A DNA stretch of 64,000 nt from assembly GCF_021021555.1 (NCBI RefSeq), contig NZ_JAINWA010000003.1, positions 1,674,001 to 1,738,000 of the forward strand, written 5' to 3'. This document shows positions 27,023 to 35,469 of this stretch, in pieces (positions within the stretch are counted from its first letter, which is position 1; the number at the start of each line of letters is the position of its first letter). The DNA is from Teretinema zuelzerae. GTDB lineage: Bacteria; Spirochaetota; Spirochaetia; Treponematales; Treponemataceae. The translations under genes were made by a program, and so were the position numbers. Below the pieces are notes generated by a model. That model saw only the letters and a list, made by a program, of their open reading frames with translations. It was not told where the DNA came from and ran no database searches.

Positions 27023-27413
27023 CGCCAACTGTTAAACAATTCAGTTTATAACCAACTACATCAATGTTAGAAAACGATTTGCAGTACCATTAAAAACCCG
27101 AAGGCTGAATCCTTATGACTTGTTATAATGTGAAGACTGAGGCAACTCTTCTGCATATCGTTTTCTAACATCTGATTCTGGAAGTTTTTTACATAAGTGG
27201 TATGAAGTCAACTTCATCAACGAAAGAAAAAGTTTTAATCACGATAACACTTTAAGTAATAAACTAGGTGCAAACTGTATAACCGTTTTTCAGAGTGTTA
27301 TCATCTGTTGTACTTTTTCTTAAGTCTATTTTCAGTGACAGTTTACTTCAGTTATACACAATCTTCTTCCAAATCTATTCTTTTATCTTCTATTAATAAG
27401 TGTAGATTGGTCG
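27023..27413 (-). other. Non-coding structured cassette, family N1, copy 1
   Basis: No convincing gene. The sequence is nearly identical in four cassettes (also 47127-47517, 48817-49206, 55849-56238). Conserved inverted repeats: ATGTTAGAAAACGAT at 27064-27078 with ATCGTTTTCTAACAT at 27157-27171, plus an inner TGCAG/CTGCA; ATGAAGT-CA-ACTTCAT near 27203-27218; and GATAACACT at 27243-27251 with AGTGTTATC at 27294-27302 nested in AAGAAAAAGT/ACTTTTTCTT. This suggests a structured RNA or DNA element. The cassette lacks the boundary minihairpin at its 5' end. Confidence 0.75.
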
Positions 27414-27527
27414 AACTAACATTGGTTTAACCCGCAACGCGTTCATGGCGCACTTTTTGCCGCGCCTTAAGCGCGAAGTTGCAAAAAGTGTGACATAGCG
27501 TTGTCGCGGTTGAAACCGTTGTTATGT
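27414..27527 (-). repeat. attC 4 (divergent)
   Basis: 114 bp. Boxes AACTAAC and GTTATGT. Arms changed together to ATTGGTTTAACCCGC / GCGGTTGAAACCGTT. It is the only site whose tip lacks a GNA loop (GCGCCTTAAGCGC). No flanking minihairpin, since an N1 cassette precedes it. Confidence 0.85.
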
Positions 27528-28117
27528 TTCTTTTTATTATAACTTATTCTCTTTTAACATTCAAATATTTTTTTGCTTTTTATTATTTCATATTGAAAAT
27601 TCAAAAAATCACAATTAAAGCTTCCTTGCCGAAGGCGAAATCTTTATACTTTTCTTTTCTGTTTTTTGATACAAGAAAATCAAAATTTAAAAAATGGAAT
27701 TTTCTTTCTTCGCCGAAGGAAGATTAATGAAAGCTCAAATAGTTTATTTCAATAGTGCGGCGACGACTTCGCCGTTTTTCATTCAGTTTTTTACAATCAG
27801 CCTTTTGTAATTCTTAATTACAAACTAATTTTAATTTTTTCATTGCGTAGCAACATATAAGTAAAAAATACAATAAAGGCCGATTAACTTAAAAAATACA
27901 ATTTAAATTTCTCAAAAAACAAGACTTAAGTTTCCTCGCCAAAGGCGAAATAGTACATTACAGTTTTTATCATACAATATAGAGCAATCTTGGAAAACTT
28001 TTTCTTTTTCAAATTTTATTTACGCCAGTTTTTTTAAACCGCTTGAAAATCCCACTAACAAGCCCAAATTTACAAAGTTTGGATTAATCTTTTAATTTCT
28101 TATCGCGCGCAGCGTCA
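27528..28117. other. AT-rich non-coding cassette with internal GAA minihairpins
   Basis: A ~590-base cassette with no supported gene; a 67-codon frame at its left end is Phe-rich and probably chance. It holds scattered hairpin-like repeats: TTGCCGAAGGCGAA near 27627, TCGCCGAAGGAAG near 27710, TCGCCAAAGGCGAA near 27937, and TTGCGTAGCAA near 27844. These resemble the boundary hairpins of the array and may be relics of lost sites. Confidence 0.5.
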
Positions 28118-28227
28118 ACATAACATTTGCTTAACCTGCATTGCGTACATTGGCGCAAAACTTGCTGAGCGTAGCGAAAAGCAAGTTTTGTGACAATAGC
28201 AATGTCAGGTTGAAGCAGTTGTTAGGC
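28118..28227 (-). repeat. attC 5
   Basis: 110 bp. Boxes ACATAAC and GTTAGGC. Variable part ATTGCGTACATTGGCG type with GTA tip (GAGCGTAGCG). Flanking minihairpin CGC-GCA-GCG. Confidence 0.95.
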
Positions 28228-28276
28228 AATTTTTATTCACTATTATTCAATAGTGTTTAATATAAAATATTCTTGT

Positions 28277-28717
28277 TCAATTAATACTATAAAAAATATT
28301 ATTATGATCATTCTCATTTGTGATAATAATTTTTTTTGATAATATATTATTAATATTCTTCATAAAATTAATAATTATCTGATATTGTTCATTTGCAACA
28401 AAATCCCTTGGGTCGATATCAATCTCAATTCTTGATAAATCAAAAAACATATGAATATTAAAAATAATATTTTCTTCTTGAATTGACAAAGTGTGGGTAT
28501 GATCTTTATCTTCAAACAGCAGCTCTATATTTTTTGGCAACGATTGTTTAGCATTATCTTTTATATATTCAATTTTATAATCAGATCTTAATAAATAATC
28601 ATATAACAATTTCCAATCATTTAGTTCAGTTTTTTCTATCAAAATATCTCTTAATGACCCATCATACTCTAGGAATTTATTAAATTTTACCTCTAAATCA
28701 TTATTAGTATTATCCAT
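28277..28717 (-). CDS. Cassette gene of unknown function
   Basis: 146 residues from the second ATG (28717), because GAGGA lies about ten bases before it; an ATG at 28732 is possible. A small acidic soluble protein rich in Asn, Ile and Asp, with predicted alternating helices and strands (FNKFLEYDGSLRDILIEK, LFEDKDHTHTLSIQEENIIFNIHMFFDLSRIEIDIDP). No signal peptide, membrane segment or catalytic motif seen. Family not recognised; size and composition resemble immunity-type proteins, but that is only an impression. Confidence 0.6.
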   Translation of the reverse strand: MDNTNNDLEVKFNKFLEYDGSLRDILIEKTELNDWKLLYDYLLRSDYKIEYIKDNAKQSLPKNIELLFEDKDHTHTLSIQEENIIFNIHMFFDLSRIEIDIDPRDFVANEQYQIIINFMKNINNILSKKIIITNENDHNNIFYSIN

Positions 28718-28838
28718 CTTAATAATCCTCATGTGTAATAACTATGTTAATTCATATAATACTTATTTTGTTTTGATATACAGAAATATAATTTTTAATA
28801 AACCTATCTTTTTTTATCTTCGCCCGCCGAAGGCGTGT

Positions 28839-28947
28839 GCCTAACATTTGCTTAACCTGCGTTTTGTTTGGCGCGGTTTTTGCCGAGCGTAGCGAAGTGC
28901 AAAAATCCGTGACAAGCAAATAAGTCAGGTTGAAGCAGTTGTTAGCT
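28839..28947 (-). repeat. attC 6
   Basis: 109 bp. Boxes GCCTAAC and GTTAGCT. GGCGCGG type with GTA tip. Flanking minihairpin CGCC-GAA-GGCG. Confidence 0.95.
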
Positions 28948-28954
28948 GAATTTT

Positions 28955-29353
28955 TTACCAACTAAGCTTTAATCCGTACGGTACAAATTTATAAAACTCT
29001 TGATCTTTACTTATTATAGTCATATTTCTCGATATGCTTTGCCAAATAAGCATTCTGTCGAAAGGATCATTATGTGTGTTTTCTTTTAATTTATGATATG
29101 TGATTGCTTCTTCGGGTGTTAAACTAATTACTTGAAAATCCATTCTTTCTGCAATTGTTAACAATTCTTCTGGTTCTATTTTATCAAGATTTATTTTTTT
29201 TAATCTAGTTTTTATTGATATTTCCCAGAAGCTTACGGCACTTACAAAAACTTCATTCTTAGGATTTTTAATTATTTCTAATGCTTTTTTAGATAGGTTT
29301 TCTGTATTTGAAACAGTCCAAAGAAAAGTATGGGTATCTAATAAATAATTCAT
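28955..29353 (-). CDS. PIN-domain toxin (VapC-like)
   Basis: 132 residues. PIN-domain acidic residues are in MNYLLDTHTFLW (first Asp), SAVSFWEISIK (Glu) and THNDPFDRMLIWQS (Asp pair), the arrangement of metal-dependent RNase toxins. It overlaps the antitoxin stop by four bases (ATGA), giving coupled translation. The stop lies a few bases before attC 6, so the pair fills a standard cassette. Toxin-antitoxin cassettes are thought to stabilise large arrays. Confidence 0.93.
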   Translation of the reverse strand: MNYLLDTHTFLWTVSNTENLSKKALEIIKNPKNEVFVSAVSFWEISIKTRLKKINLDKIEPEELLTIAERMDFQVISLTPEEAITYHKLKENTHNDPFDRMLIWQSISRNMTIISKDQEFYKFVPYGLKLSW

Positions 29354-29592
29354 GATAAACCCAATAATTCTTCTTCAGTCATTTTAAAATCATCCGTAAA
29401 CTGAATATTAACTTTACCTTCAAGCAATCCTATTTTTCGTTCTTTTTTATCAACAGAGTCTTTATACGGTACAATCATAGCAATGGGTTTCTTCTTTTTT
29501 CCATAAAGAATACCAAAGGATTCTCCGGATTTAACCTTTTCCAGAACCTCTGAGAACTGTGCTTTTAACTCACCAACAGGAAGTGTTTTCAT
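29350..29592 (-). CDS. Phd/YefM-type antitoxin
   Basis: 80 residues from the ATG at 29592 (MKTLPVGELKAQFSEVLEKVKSGE). The N-terminal half is the Phd/YefM DNA-binding fold; the C-terminal tail (FKMTEEELLGLS) should bind the toxin. It precedes its toxin by convention and should autorepress. An upstream in-frame ATG at 29610 is less likely. Confidence 0.9.
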   Translation of the reverse strand: MKTLPVGELKAQFSEVLEKVKSGESFGILYGKKKKPIAMIVPYKDSVDKKERKIGLLEGKVNIQFTDDFKMTEEELLGLS

Positions 29593-29635
29593 ACCAAAAA
29601 TATCATACAAGATGCGGTATTTGTCAAGTTGTCAA
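29592..29635 (-). promoter_or_regulatory. Likely promoter of the toxin-antitoxin cassette
   Basis: On the minus strand a TTGACA box is followed after 17 bases by GATATT just before the antitoxin ATG, with a second TTGACA eight bases upstream. The cassette therefore seems able to express its own operon. Confidence 0.45.
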
Positions 29636-29725
29636 GTATGACACTAAGTGTTCTTTTATGGTAAATCTCTATATTATAATGTTTTATGTTTTTCATTATC
29701 TTTTTTGCTCCGCGAAGCGGAGTCC

Positions 29726-29843
29726 AGCTAACATTTGCTTAACTTGTAATTCCGGCCCGTAGGGATTGGCATGAAAATTGCCGAGCGTAGCGACTGCAAT
29801 TTTCATGACAAAAGGAATTATCAAGTTGAAGCAGTTGTTAGTT
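29726..29843 (-). repeat. attC 7
   Basis: 118 bp. Boxes AGCTAAC and GTTAGTT. Inner arms covary: AACTTG / CAAGTT instead of AACCTG / CAGGTT. AATTCCGGCCC type with GTA arm and GTA tip. Flanking minihairpin CTCCGC-GAA-GCGGAG. Confidence 0.95.
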
Positions 29844-29852
29844 TATTTTTTC

Positions 29853-30614
29853 TTAGACTTTGTCTTTGAATTCCTCATATTTCATTCCTAACTTATCTTC
29901 AATTTTTGGTAATATTGAATTCCACATATTGAAAAAGACTTTTTTTCTTCTTTCAATTTCTTCTACTGTTATTGAATGTACTATTTGAATATTACTAATA
30001 TCTTCAGAATAATTTGGTGGAAGTGTTTCAAGCTGTTTTGAGCAGAATATTCTCCATTTATAATCTGGTACTAATTCATTATTTAATGCAAACAAAGCAT
30101 TAAAGAAATGTGTTAACCCCTCACTAAATTGATAATGAGCATTTTCAATATCTCCTCTGCGAATCCATAAGTCGGTTAACCTATTTATATACCATTCAGA
30201 AAGTGTGATTCCTGACATTAACAACCATTTTTTTTCACTTTCACTTATTGATGTATTATTTTCTATTAAACTTGTAATCAGGTTGCTTTTCTCCCAATAC
30301 ACTTGAGAGGTAGAATAAGCCCACCTTTTCCCCATTTCCCATTTAATTGCGAGTTCATTTTTATAATCAACATCAAAAATATGTAACTGATATCCATGAT
30401 AATCAAATGTATCGGAAGTAATCTTTTGTCTATATTTTTTTCTAAAAATCGTTATATCAATATCAGAATCATTATCATAATAACCACGAACAATTGCACC
30501 GAGGAAAGCAATTCCTATTACATCTTTCTTGTTAATTTCATCAACATATTTTACTGCTAATTGGTAAGCTTCATTAAGCTTTTCATTATTGTTTGTTTTA
30601 AGCTTAAATTTCAT
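29853..30614 (-). CDS. Nucleotidyltransferase-fold cassette protein
   Basis: 253 residues. The N-terminal domain has the polymerase-beta-like nucleotidyltransferase motif FLGAIVRGYYDNDSDIDITIF with the DxD metal pair, followed by a helical C-terminal domain (residues ~130-250) as in aminoglycoside or MNT/HEPN-type transferases. The usual GS of the motif is altered to GA. Substrate unknown; antibiotic adenylylation is possible but unsupported. The start ATG follows the GAGGAAAAAA segment that abuts the boundary hairpin. Confidence 0.75.
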   Translation of the reverse strand: MKFKLKTNNNEKLNEAYQLAVKYVDEINKKDVIGIAFLGAIVRGYYDNDSDIDITIFRKKYRQKITSDTFDYHGYQLHIFDVDYKNELAIKWEMGKRWAYSTSQVYWEKSNLITSLIENNTSISESEKKWLLMSGITLSEWYINRLTDLWIRRGDIENAHYQFSEGLTHFFNALFALNNELVPDYKWRIFCSKQLETLPPNYSEDISNIQIVHSITVEEIERRKKVFFNMWNSILPKIEDKLGMKYEEFKDKV

Positions 30615-30641
30615 TTTTTTCCTCGCGCGCCGAAGGCGTCA

Positions 30642-30750
30642 AACTAACATTTGCTTAACCTGCGTTTTGTTTGGCGCGGTTTTTGCCGAGCGTAGCGAAG
30701 TGCAAAAATCCGTGACAAGCAAATAAGTCAGGTTGAAGCAGTTGTTAGGT
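30642..30750 (-). repeat. attC 8
   Basis: 109 bp. Boxes AACTAAC and GTTAGGT. GGCGCGG type with GTA tip. Flanking minihairpin CGCC-GAA-GGCG. Confidence 0.95.
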
Positions 30751-30762
30751 TTTTCTTCTTTA

Positions 30763-31323
30763 TCAACTATCTTCATTAATAAAAGTTTCTATTTCTTCAA
30801 TTGTTGGACAATACTCTTTTTCAGTAGAAACTAGTAATGTAGGTACATCAAATTCAGGAAGATCATATTTTTCACCTGGCTCAAAATAACCAGTTTCTCT
30901 ATAAACAGAAACTCCTTTATCACCATGATAATATTCACGTTTTGGATTTGCCAAACCTCTTTCCAAATGGCGTAATGCACTTTTGGTTGCATCAATATCG
31001 CATATTATAATAATTACATTTGCAACTTTCATAAAATCGGATACAAAATATTCCCAAATTTTATGATCAAAAGCAGCTTCAATAATCAAAGATATTTTTG
31101 ATTCAAGCAACTGAATTACTGTATCCTTAAAAATATCATTTACTATTCTATTAGTATCTTTTGGTAAAAGATCATGTTTAATACCAAAAGTATTCACATA
31201 TCCTTCTTTGAGCTCATCACGACTAACTTTAGGAATATACAAGTGTTTTGATAGTTTATCAGTTAACGTAGTTTTTCCAGAACCTGGTCGTCCTGTAATT
31301 ACTATACATTTCGGTTTAATCAT
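30763..31323 (-). CDS. P-loop kinase-like cassette protein (AAA_33/zeta-like)
   Basis: 186 residues. Walker A is VITGRPGSGKTTLT at residues ~8-21; LIIEAAF and the Arg-containing RHLERGL and HGDKGVSVYRETGYF segments fit the small-molecule kinase/zeta-toxin superfamily. It probably phosphorylates a small molecule or nucleotide. The cassette has a long 5' region that is interrupted by an IS66-family element 56 bases before the ATG, which may separate it from its promoter. Confidence 0.8.
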   Translation of the reverse strand: MIKPKCIVITGRPGSGKTTLTDKLSKHLYIPKVSRDELKEGYVNTFGIKHDLLPKDTNRIVNDIFKDTVIQLLESKISLIIEAAFDHKIWEYFVSDFMKVANVIIIICDIDATKSALRHLERGLANPKREYYHGDKGVSVYRETGYFEPGEKYDLPEFDVPTLLVSTEKEYCPTIEEIETFINEDS

Positions 31324-31392
31324 TATAACAAGATCCTTTTATCATATTTTTTTAACCGTAATTCACTAGCTATAACAACGTAACCGTCAATT

Positions 31393-32994
31393 TCAGAGCA
31401 ACTTGACTAGTTCTTCGGAAGTAATCTTGTAGGGAAGCAGCTTCTCGATTTCTGCTTCAGTCCTGCACAGCGGCAATCGGTCAAAGATAAAACAAAAATA
31501 GAAATACGGATCATGACCGTTTGCTTTTGCCGTTTCAACCAGGCTGTAGATTCCAGCGCTCGCGTGCGCTCCACGGGGACTGCCCGAGAACAGCCAGTTC
31601 TTTCTGCCGATCACAAACGGACGTATGGCATTTTCAACCGCGTTCGTATCAGGCGTCAACAAGGGATGATCTATGTAGCGCGATGCCAGCGGAAACTCTG
31701 CCAAGGCGTACGATATCGCCATTCCGAGTTTGCTTTGCGGTGCAACGGTCAGTGCATTGCGGGACAACCACATGCGTAAGTCCGACAAATACGGTTCGGC
31801 CTTTCGTTTCCGCCGTGAAAGGAACGTTGACTCATCGATTGCTTTCTCGTCAAGCTGCTTCCGCAACTCTCGCTCGACTTCATAGAGATTCGCGATGAGC
31901 TTGATTGCCTCAGGGGCGTTACCGGTTTTCCCGGCAACCTCCCATGCTTCAACAAATTTCCGCCTGATATGCGCAAAGCATCCGACATGGACGAGGTCTG
32001 GTCGATACGACGGGTGCTTTTCATCATGAAACCGGGCATAGCCCTTGTACCCGTCGGTTTGCAGGAAATAACCCTTGAAACCCGAGAGCAAGGATTCCGC
32101 GAAGGTTCCTGCACGGGAGTGATGATATGAAAACCGGTGAATCGGTTTTCCGTCATGGAACCCGCGCTGCACCCACATATACGATTTCGATGTATTGTTC
32201 TTTCCGCTCTCGTCGAGAACCTGTACCGTTGTCTCATCCATGAGAAGAACTGGAGAGTTCATCAGATCGCGGTTCATGAGATCGATGAGAGGCCCGATTG
32301 CCCGCCCCACGGCGATTGCCTGATTCGAGAGCGTCGCGCGTGAGATTCCCAAACCATAGCGCTCAAGCACTTTCGACATTCGGTAGAATGGAATGGAATC
32401 GGCATACTTGGCCGTCATGAAGAACGCCGTCGTGCGGTTCGAGAAATCGCTTCCAGGAATGACCTTCACCGGAGGAGGAGCGATCAGGATCGGAGCAGTC
32501 TCTGATTCCTCAAACCTCTCGCACGCACATGGTCCGTACTTATGGCGAACATGAACGATCTTTACGAAATGCGCCGGAACAAGGTCATACTCGCTTGATC
32601 GTTCTTCGCCGATGACCGGCCGGTCTTTACCGCAGCACGGACAGGCGCGATCCGTACCTGCAAGCTCATGAATCTTTTCAACAACCGGCAACGGGATGTC
32701 TTTCGGTTTGCGTCCGCTTTTCTTTCTCTGGTGTTCGGCGACCTTGATCTCCTGGACAGGCGGCGCTTTCTCGTCAGCATGTGCTTCAGCTTCGTCGAAC
32801 AAGAGGTACTGGGGATCCTTTTCGAAATGCTTCTTTTCAGAAGACTTTCCGAACAATTTCTGACGGATCAGGAAGTAGTTTTCTTTCCAGATTTGTATCT
32901 CATGATCTTTGTTCTGTATTGTAAGTTGAAGGCCATTAACGATTTCTTTAAGAGCCTCAATTTCTTTTTCAAGTTCCGTCATCGTTTTCGGCAT
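31393..32994 (-). CDS. tnpC: IS66-family transposase TnpC
   Basis: 533 residues. An N-terminal leucine-zipper-like coiled coil (LEKEIEALKEIVNGLQLTIQNKDHEIQ), an IS66 zinc-finger region (CPCCGKDRP) and a DDE domain (LLMDETTVQVL, LQTDGYKGYARF, NAVENAIRPFVIGRKNWLFSGS) are visible. The C-terminal FDRLPLCRTEAEIEKLLPYKI is the IS66 C domain. Starts just downstream of tnpB. Confidence 0.97.
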   Translation of the reverse strand: MPKTMTELEKEIEALKEIVNGLQLTIQNKDHEIQIWKENYFLIRQKLFGKSSEKKHFEKDPQYLLFDEAEAHADEKAPPVQEIKVAEHQRKKSGRKPKDIPLPVVEKIHELAGTDRACPCCGKDRPVIGEERSSEYDLVPAHFVKIVHVRHKYGPCACERFEESETAPILIAPPPVKVIPGSDFSNRTTAFFMTAKYADSIPFYRMSKVLERYGLGISRATLSNQAIAVGRAIGPLIDLMNRDLMNSPVLLMDETTVQVLDESGKNNTSKSYMWVQRGFHDGKPIHRFSYHHSRAGTFAESLLSGFKGYFLQTDGYKGYARFHDEKHPSYRPDLVHVGCFAHIRRKFVEAWEVAGKTGNAPEAIKLIANLYEVERELRKQLDEKAIDESTFLSRRKRKAEPYLSDLRMWLSRNALTVAPQSKLGMAISYALAEFPLASRYIDHPLLTPDTNAVENAIRPFVIGRKNWLFSGSPRGAHASAGIYSLVETAKANGHDPYFYFCFIFDRLPLCRTEAEIEKLLPYKITSEELVKLL

Positions 32995-33037
32995 GATAGA
33001 ATTCTATCATGCCGGAATTTTGATGGCAAGAGAAATA

Positions 33038-33382
33038 TTACCCGGCGATGGAACACTGCACTTCTTTGTGAGCTTTCCAGATATCGATACCGCGTAGCAA
33101 CAATCGAATCTGGTTTCTTGTGATTTCTGTCAGATCCGATTCTCCCTGCGGCCAGGGAAAGCTGTCCTTTTCAAGACGTTTGAGCCACAGGCAAAAACCA
33201 GTCCGATCCCAATACAAGACTTTAATAACCTTCTTCGTCTTGCCGCAGAAAACATAATATGAGCCATCGAATGGTCCTGAAGAACGTTCTGCCTGAACAA
33301 GTGCTGATAATCCGTTAATCTGTTTCCTCATATCTGTGTACCCCAACTGGACAAATACCCGTGTGTCTTTCCTCAGAATCAT
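33038..33382 (-). CDS. tnpB: IS66-family TnpB accessory protein
   Basis: 114 residues matching IS66 Orf2: VFVQLGYTDMRKQINGLSALVQ, YYVFCGKTKKVIKVLYWDRTGFCLWLKRLE. It follows GGAGAACATC. It is required with TnpC in this family; its biochemical role is not well defined. Confidence 0.95.
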   Translation of the reverse strand: MILRKDTRVFVQLGYTDMRKQINGLSALVQAERSSGPFDGSYYVFCGKTKKVIKVLYWDRTGFCLWLKRLEKDSFPWPQGESDLTEITRNQIRLLLRGIDIWKAHKEVQCSIAG

Positions 33383-33681
33383 ATGATGTTCTCCTTTGGG
33401 AAAATTTCATATGAATTCTGAGTATTGTACTTATGGGGTGAATTTGACGGTTACATAACAACGGTATTAAACTCATTTTAATTAGTTTGTTTAGAACAGA
33501 AAAGTCTAGTTCTGTGTTGTAGATGAAACGCAATTAATTGCTTAACTAATGGCGTCCAATAAAGAGTTAATTAAAAGATTTACTTTATACATAATTCAAC
33601 AGACTTAAAGAATTAACAAAAACAAGCACAATGGTTTAAATCAATATTTAGCACATTCGTTGCGCCGCGAAAGCGGCGTCA

Positions 33682-33794
33682 ACCTAACATTTGCTTAACC
33701 TGCGAGGCGTCATGGCGCGATTCTTGCCGAGGAGCGCAGCGACGACAAGCAAGAATCGTGACATAGCCGAGTCAGGTTGAAGCAGTTGTTAGAT
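33682..33794 (-). repeat. attC 9
   Basis: 113 bp. Boxes ACCTAAC and GTTAGAT. GAGGCG type with tip GAGCGCAGCG (GCA). Flanking minihairpin CGCCGC-GAAA-GCGGCG. The 220 bases between this site and the IS66 element contain no gene and belong to the kinase cassette. Confidence 0.95.
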
Positions 33795-34802
33795 TAACGA
33801 GCGAATCTCTGTGTCCATTTGTTCAAAAAGAGATGATTTCAACTTCGTATTAAAATCTTCAATATTTTTTTCTCGTAGATAGTGAACAAGCATACTTAAG
33901 TAGATACTACAGAAAATATTTACTGCGGGACTAAAGAGAGAGTATATACTGAACAGAAAACTTGAAGAGTGATTTGTAAATAAGTTGATCTCAAGCAATA
34001 TTGAGAAGAGCACTGCAATACCAATAATAAAAACACGATCGTGGTTTTTAATGTCTTTTTTTAGCTTTTGATCAATAATGTTAGAATACTTCGTTTTGAT
34101 TTCTTTCTTTTTATTAATAAATAGTAGGTAATTATCTTCATATTCTTTTAAGTAAGTTATAAGTATGTTTAATTCATCCTTGTCAAGAAAAAGTATATAT
34201 GAAAAATCTTCTATAGGAATTCTCTTGTTTTCATATCCTTGAGTTTTAGAATATTTAATACACATGAACTTTGATATTAATAAGTTATCAAATGGTCCAT
34301 CTTGTTGCTTTATAATAATAGCTGCAGAATCAGATGCACATAATTTGTGTATGCTAGAGAGAGTTACATCTTGCTTTATATTGACTCCATAATCATCAAT
34401 ATTAATGCATTTATCTAAACTAATAAGATTACCTAAAAATTGGAATAGCTTGCTTTTTTGTTGAACTAAGTCAGAGTAATCATCATTAACATTATAAAAA
34501 GAAAATAAAAAACCTGTAAGATTTCGATCTTTTGCATAAGACCTAAACTCGGTATAGGTTTTGCTAAGTTTTGCTAAGTTTTTCTGATATAGTTTGTTTT
34601 GCTCTATTTCTTCTTGTTCCTCTTCTTGCATTCTTTGTATTTTTTCTTGTTCTCGTAAATACTGTAACTGCTTCCTTCTGAGTTCAGCATCTTCTCTGTC
34701 TTTCTCCTTTTGTCGTTTCATAACAGCTATTTCATCTTTACATCTTTGGCATGTGCCATAGGTGTATTTGCTTTCAGTACCGCATCTTGAACATATTGGC
34801 AT
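33789..34802 (-). CDS. Zinc-ribbon, coiled-coil membrane protein (cassette)
   Basis: 337 residues. An N-terminal zinc ribbon (CSRCGTE...CQRCKDE), then a long charged coiled coil (residues ~28-75, KEKDREDAELRRKQLQYLRE), a mixed central domain, and two hydrophobic segments near the C-terminus (VFIIGIAVLFSILLEINLF, FSIYSLFSPAVNIFCSIYLSML). The TAA stop lies within the R'' box of attC 9. Function unknown; the layout suggests a membrane-tethered sensor or scaffold. Confidence 0.7.
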   Translation of the reverse strand: MPICSRCGTESKYTYGTCQRCKDEIAVMKRQKEKDREDAELRRKQLQYLREQEKIQRMQEEEQEEIEQNKLYQKNLAKLSKTYTEFRSYAKDRNLTGFLFSFYNVNDDYSDLVQQKSKLFQFLGNLISLDKCINIDDYGVNIKQDVTLSSIHKLCASDSAAIIIKQQDGPFDNLLISKFMCIKYSKTQGYENKRIPIEDFSYILFLDKDELNILITYLKEYEDNYLLFINKKKEIKTKYSNIIDQKLKKDIKNHDRVFIIGIAVLFSILLEINLFTNHSSSFLFSIYSLFSPAVNIFCSIYLSMLVHYLREKNIEDFNTKLKSSLFEQMDTEIRSLI

Positions 34803-34853
34803 TGTTTTCTATCTCCTTATTAATACAATAATTGCGCCGCGAGAGCGGCGTCA

Positions 34854-34962
34854 ATCTAACATTTGCTTAACCTGCGTTTTGCTTGGCGCGGTTTTTGCCG
34901 AGCGCAGCGAAGTGCAAAAATCCGTGACAAGCAAATAAGTCAGGTTGAAGCAGTTGTTAGTT
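34854..34962 (-). repeat. attC 10
   Basis: 109 bp. Boxes ATCTAAC and GTTAGTT. GGCGCGG type with GCA tip. Flanking minihairpin CGCCGC-GAGA-GCGGCG, a different tetraloop on the same stem as attC 9. Confidence 0.95.
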
Positions 34963-35241
34963 TTTTCTTAATCAATACTAGTTATGTGTAGAAATGTCTT
35001 AAACAAGTTAACTGGTTTAATTTCTTTTATACATTTCCATTTTGTGTAGATGCATTTTTATCAGAACAACTGGTCTAATTATATTTAACAATATTAATTC
35101 TTTCTCTTAATCATGTTTATTATGTGTAGAAGAGGTCTCATCAGATTAACTGGTTCAAGTCCCTTTTAAATCATTTCTAATTATGTGTCGAACTGTTACA
35201 GCATTTTAATGTTCTTCTGTCCTCGGGCGCCGAAGGCGTCA
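34963..35241 (-). other. Non-coding cassette, family N2, copy 1
   Basis: A 279-base cassette with no gene. TATGTGTAGAA-like words recur at 34983, 35043, 35122 and 35173, three of them followed by AACTGGTT-like words, giving an internal repeat of roughly 60-80 bases. Copy 2 at 55461-55739 is the same over its length. The boundary hairpin is present, although nothing is translated. Confidence 0.8.
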
Positions 35242-35365
35242 AACTAACATTTGCTTAACCGGTAATTTCGCGCCCGTAGGGCTTGGCACATTTTTTGCAG
35301 AGGAGCGAAGCGACGACAGCACAAAATGTGACAAAGAAATTATCCGGTTGAAGCAGTTGTTCGAT
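35242..35365 (-). repeat. attC 11
   Basis: 124 bp. Boxes AACTAAC and GTTCGAT. Inner arms covary to AACCGG / CCGGTT. GCCC-type arm with GTA loop, GAA tip. Flanking minihairpin CGCC-GAA-GGCG. Confidence 0.93.
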
Positions 35366-35469
35366 GCTCTTATACTAAATAACACTATTTATTTACGGAT
35401 TAAAATCTATTTAATTTATTTTGATAAACTCATATACACATCCATCCAGTTACTATTCTGTTCTATAAT

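Larger units (their letters stand above)
31380..33454 (-). mobile_element. IS66-family insertion sequence, copy 1
   Basis: 2075 bp with ends GTAACCGTCAA.TT and AATTTGACGGTTAC and an 8-bp target duplication ATAACAAC at 31372-31379 and 33455-33462. It carries tnpB and tnpC but has no room for tnpA. Its proteins are identical to copy 2, so both insertions are recent. Confidence 0.96.

Noticed and set aside
27524-27727. A 67-codon Phe-rich ORF
   Set aside because: It begins in attC 4, has no ribosome site and consists of low-complexity AT-rich sequence.
28752-28961. A 69-codon minus-strand ORF covering attC 6
   Set aside because: It is the open frame of the attC itself plus flanks, repeated at other GGCGCGG-type sites, with no ribosome site; treated as attC, not a gene.
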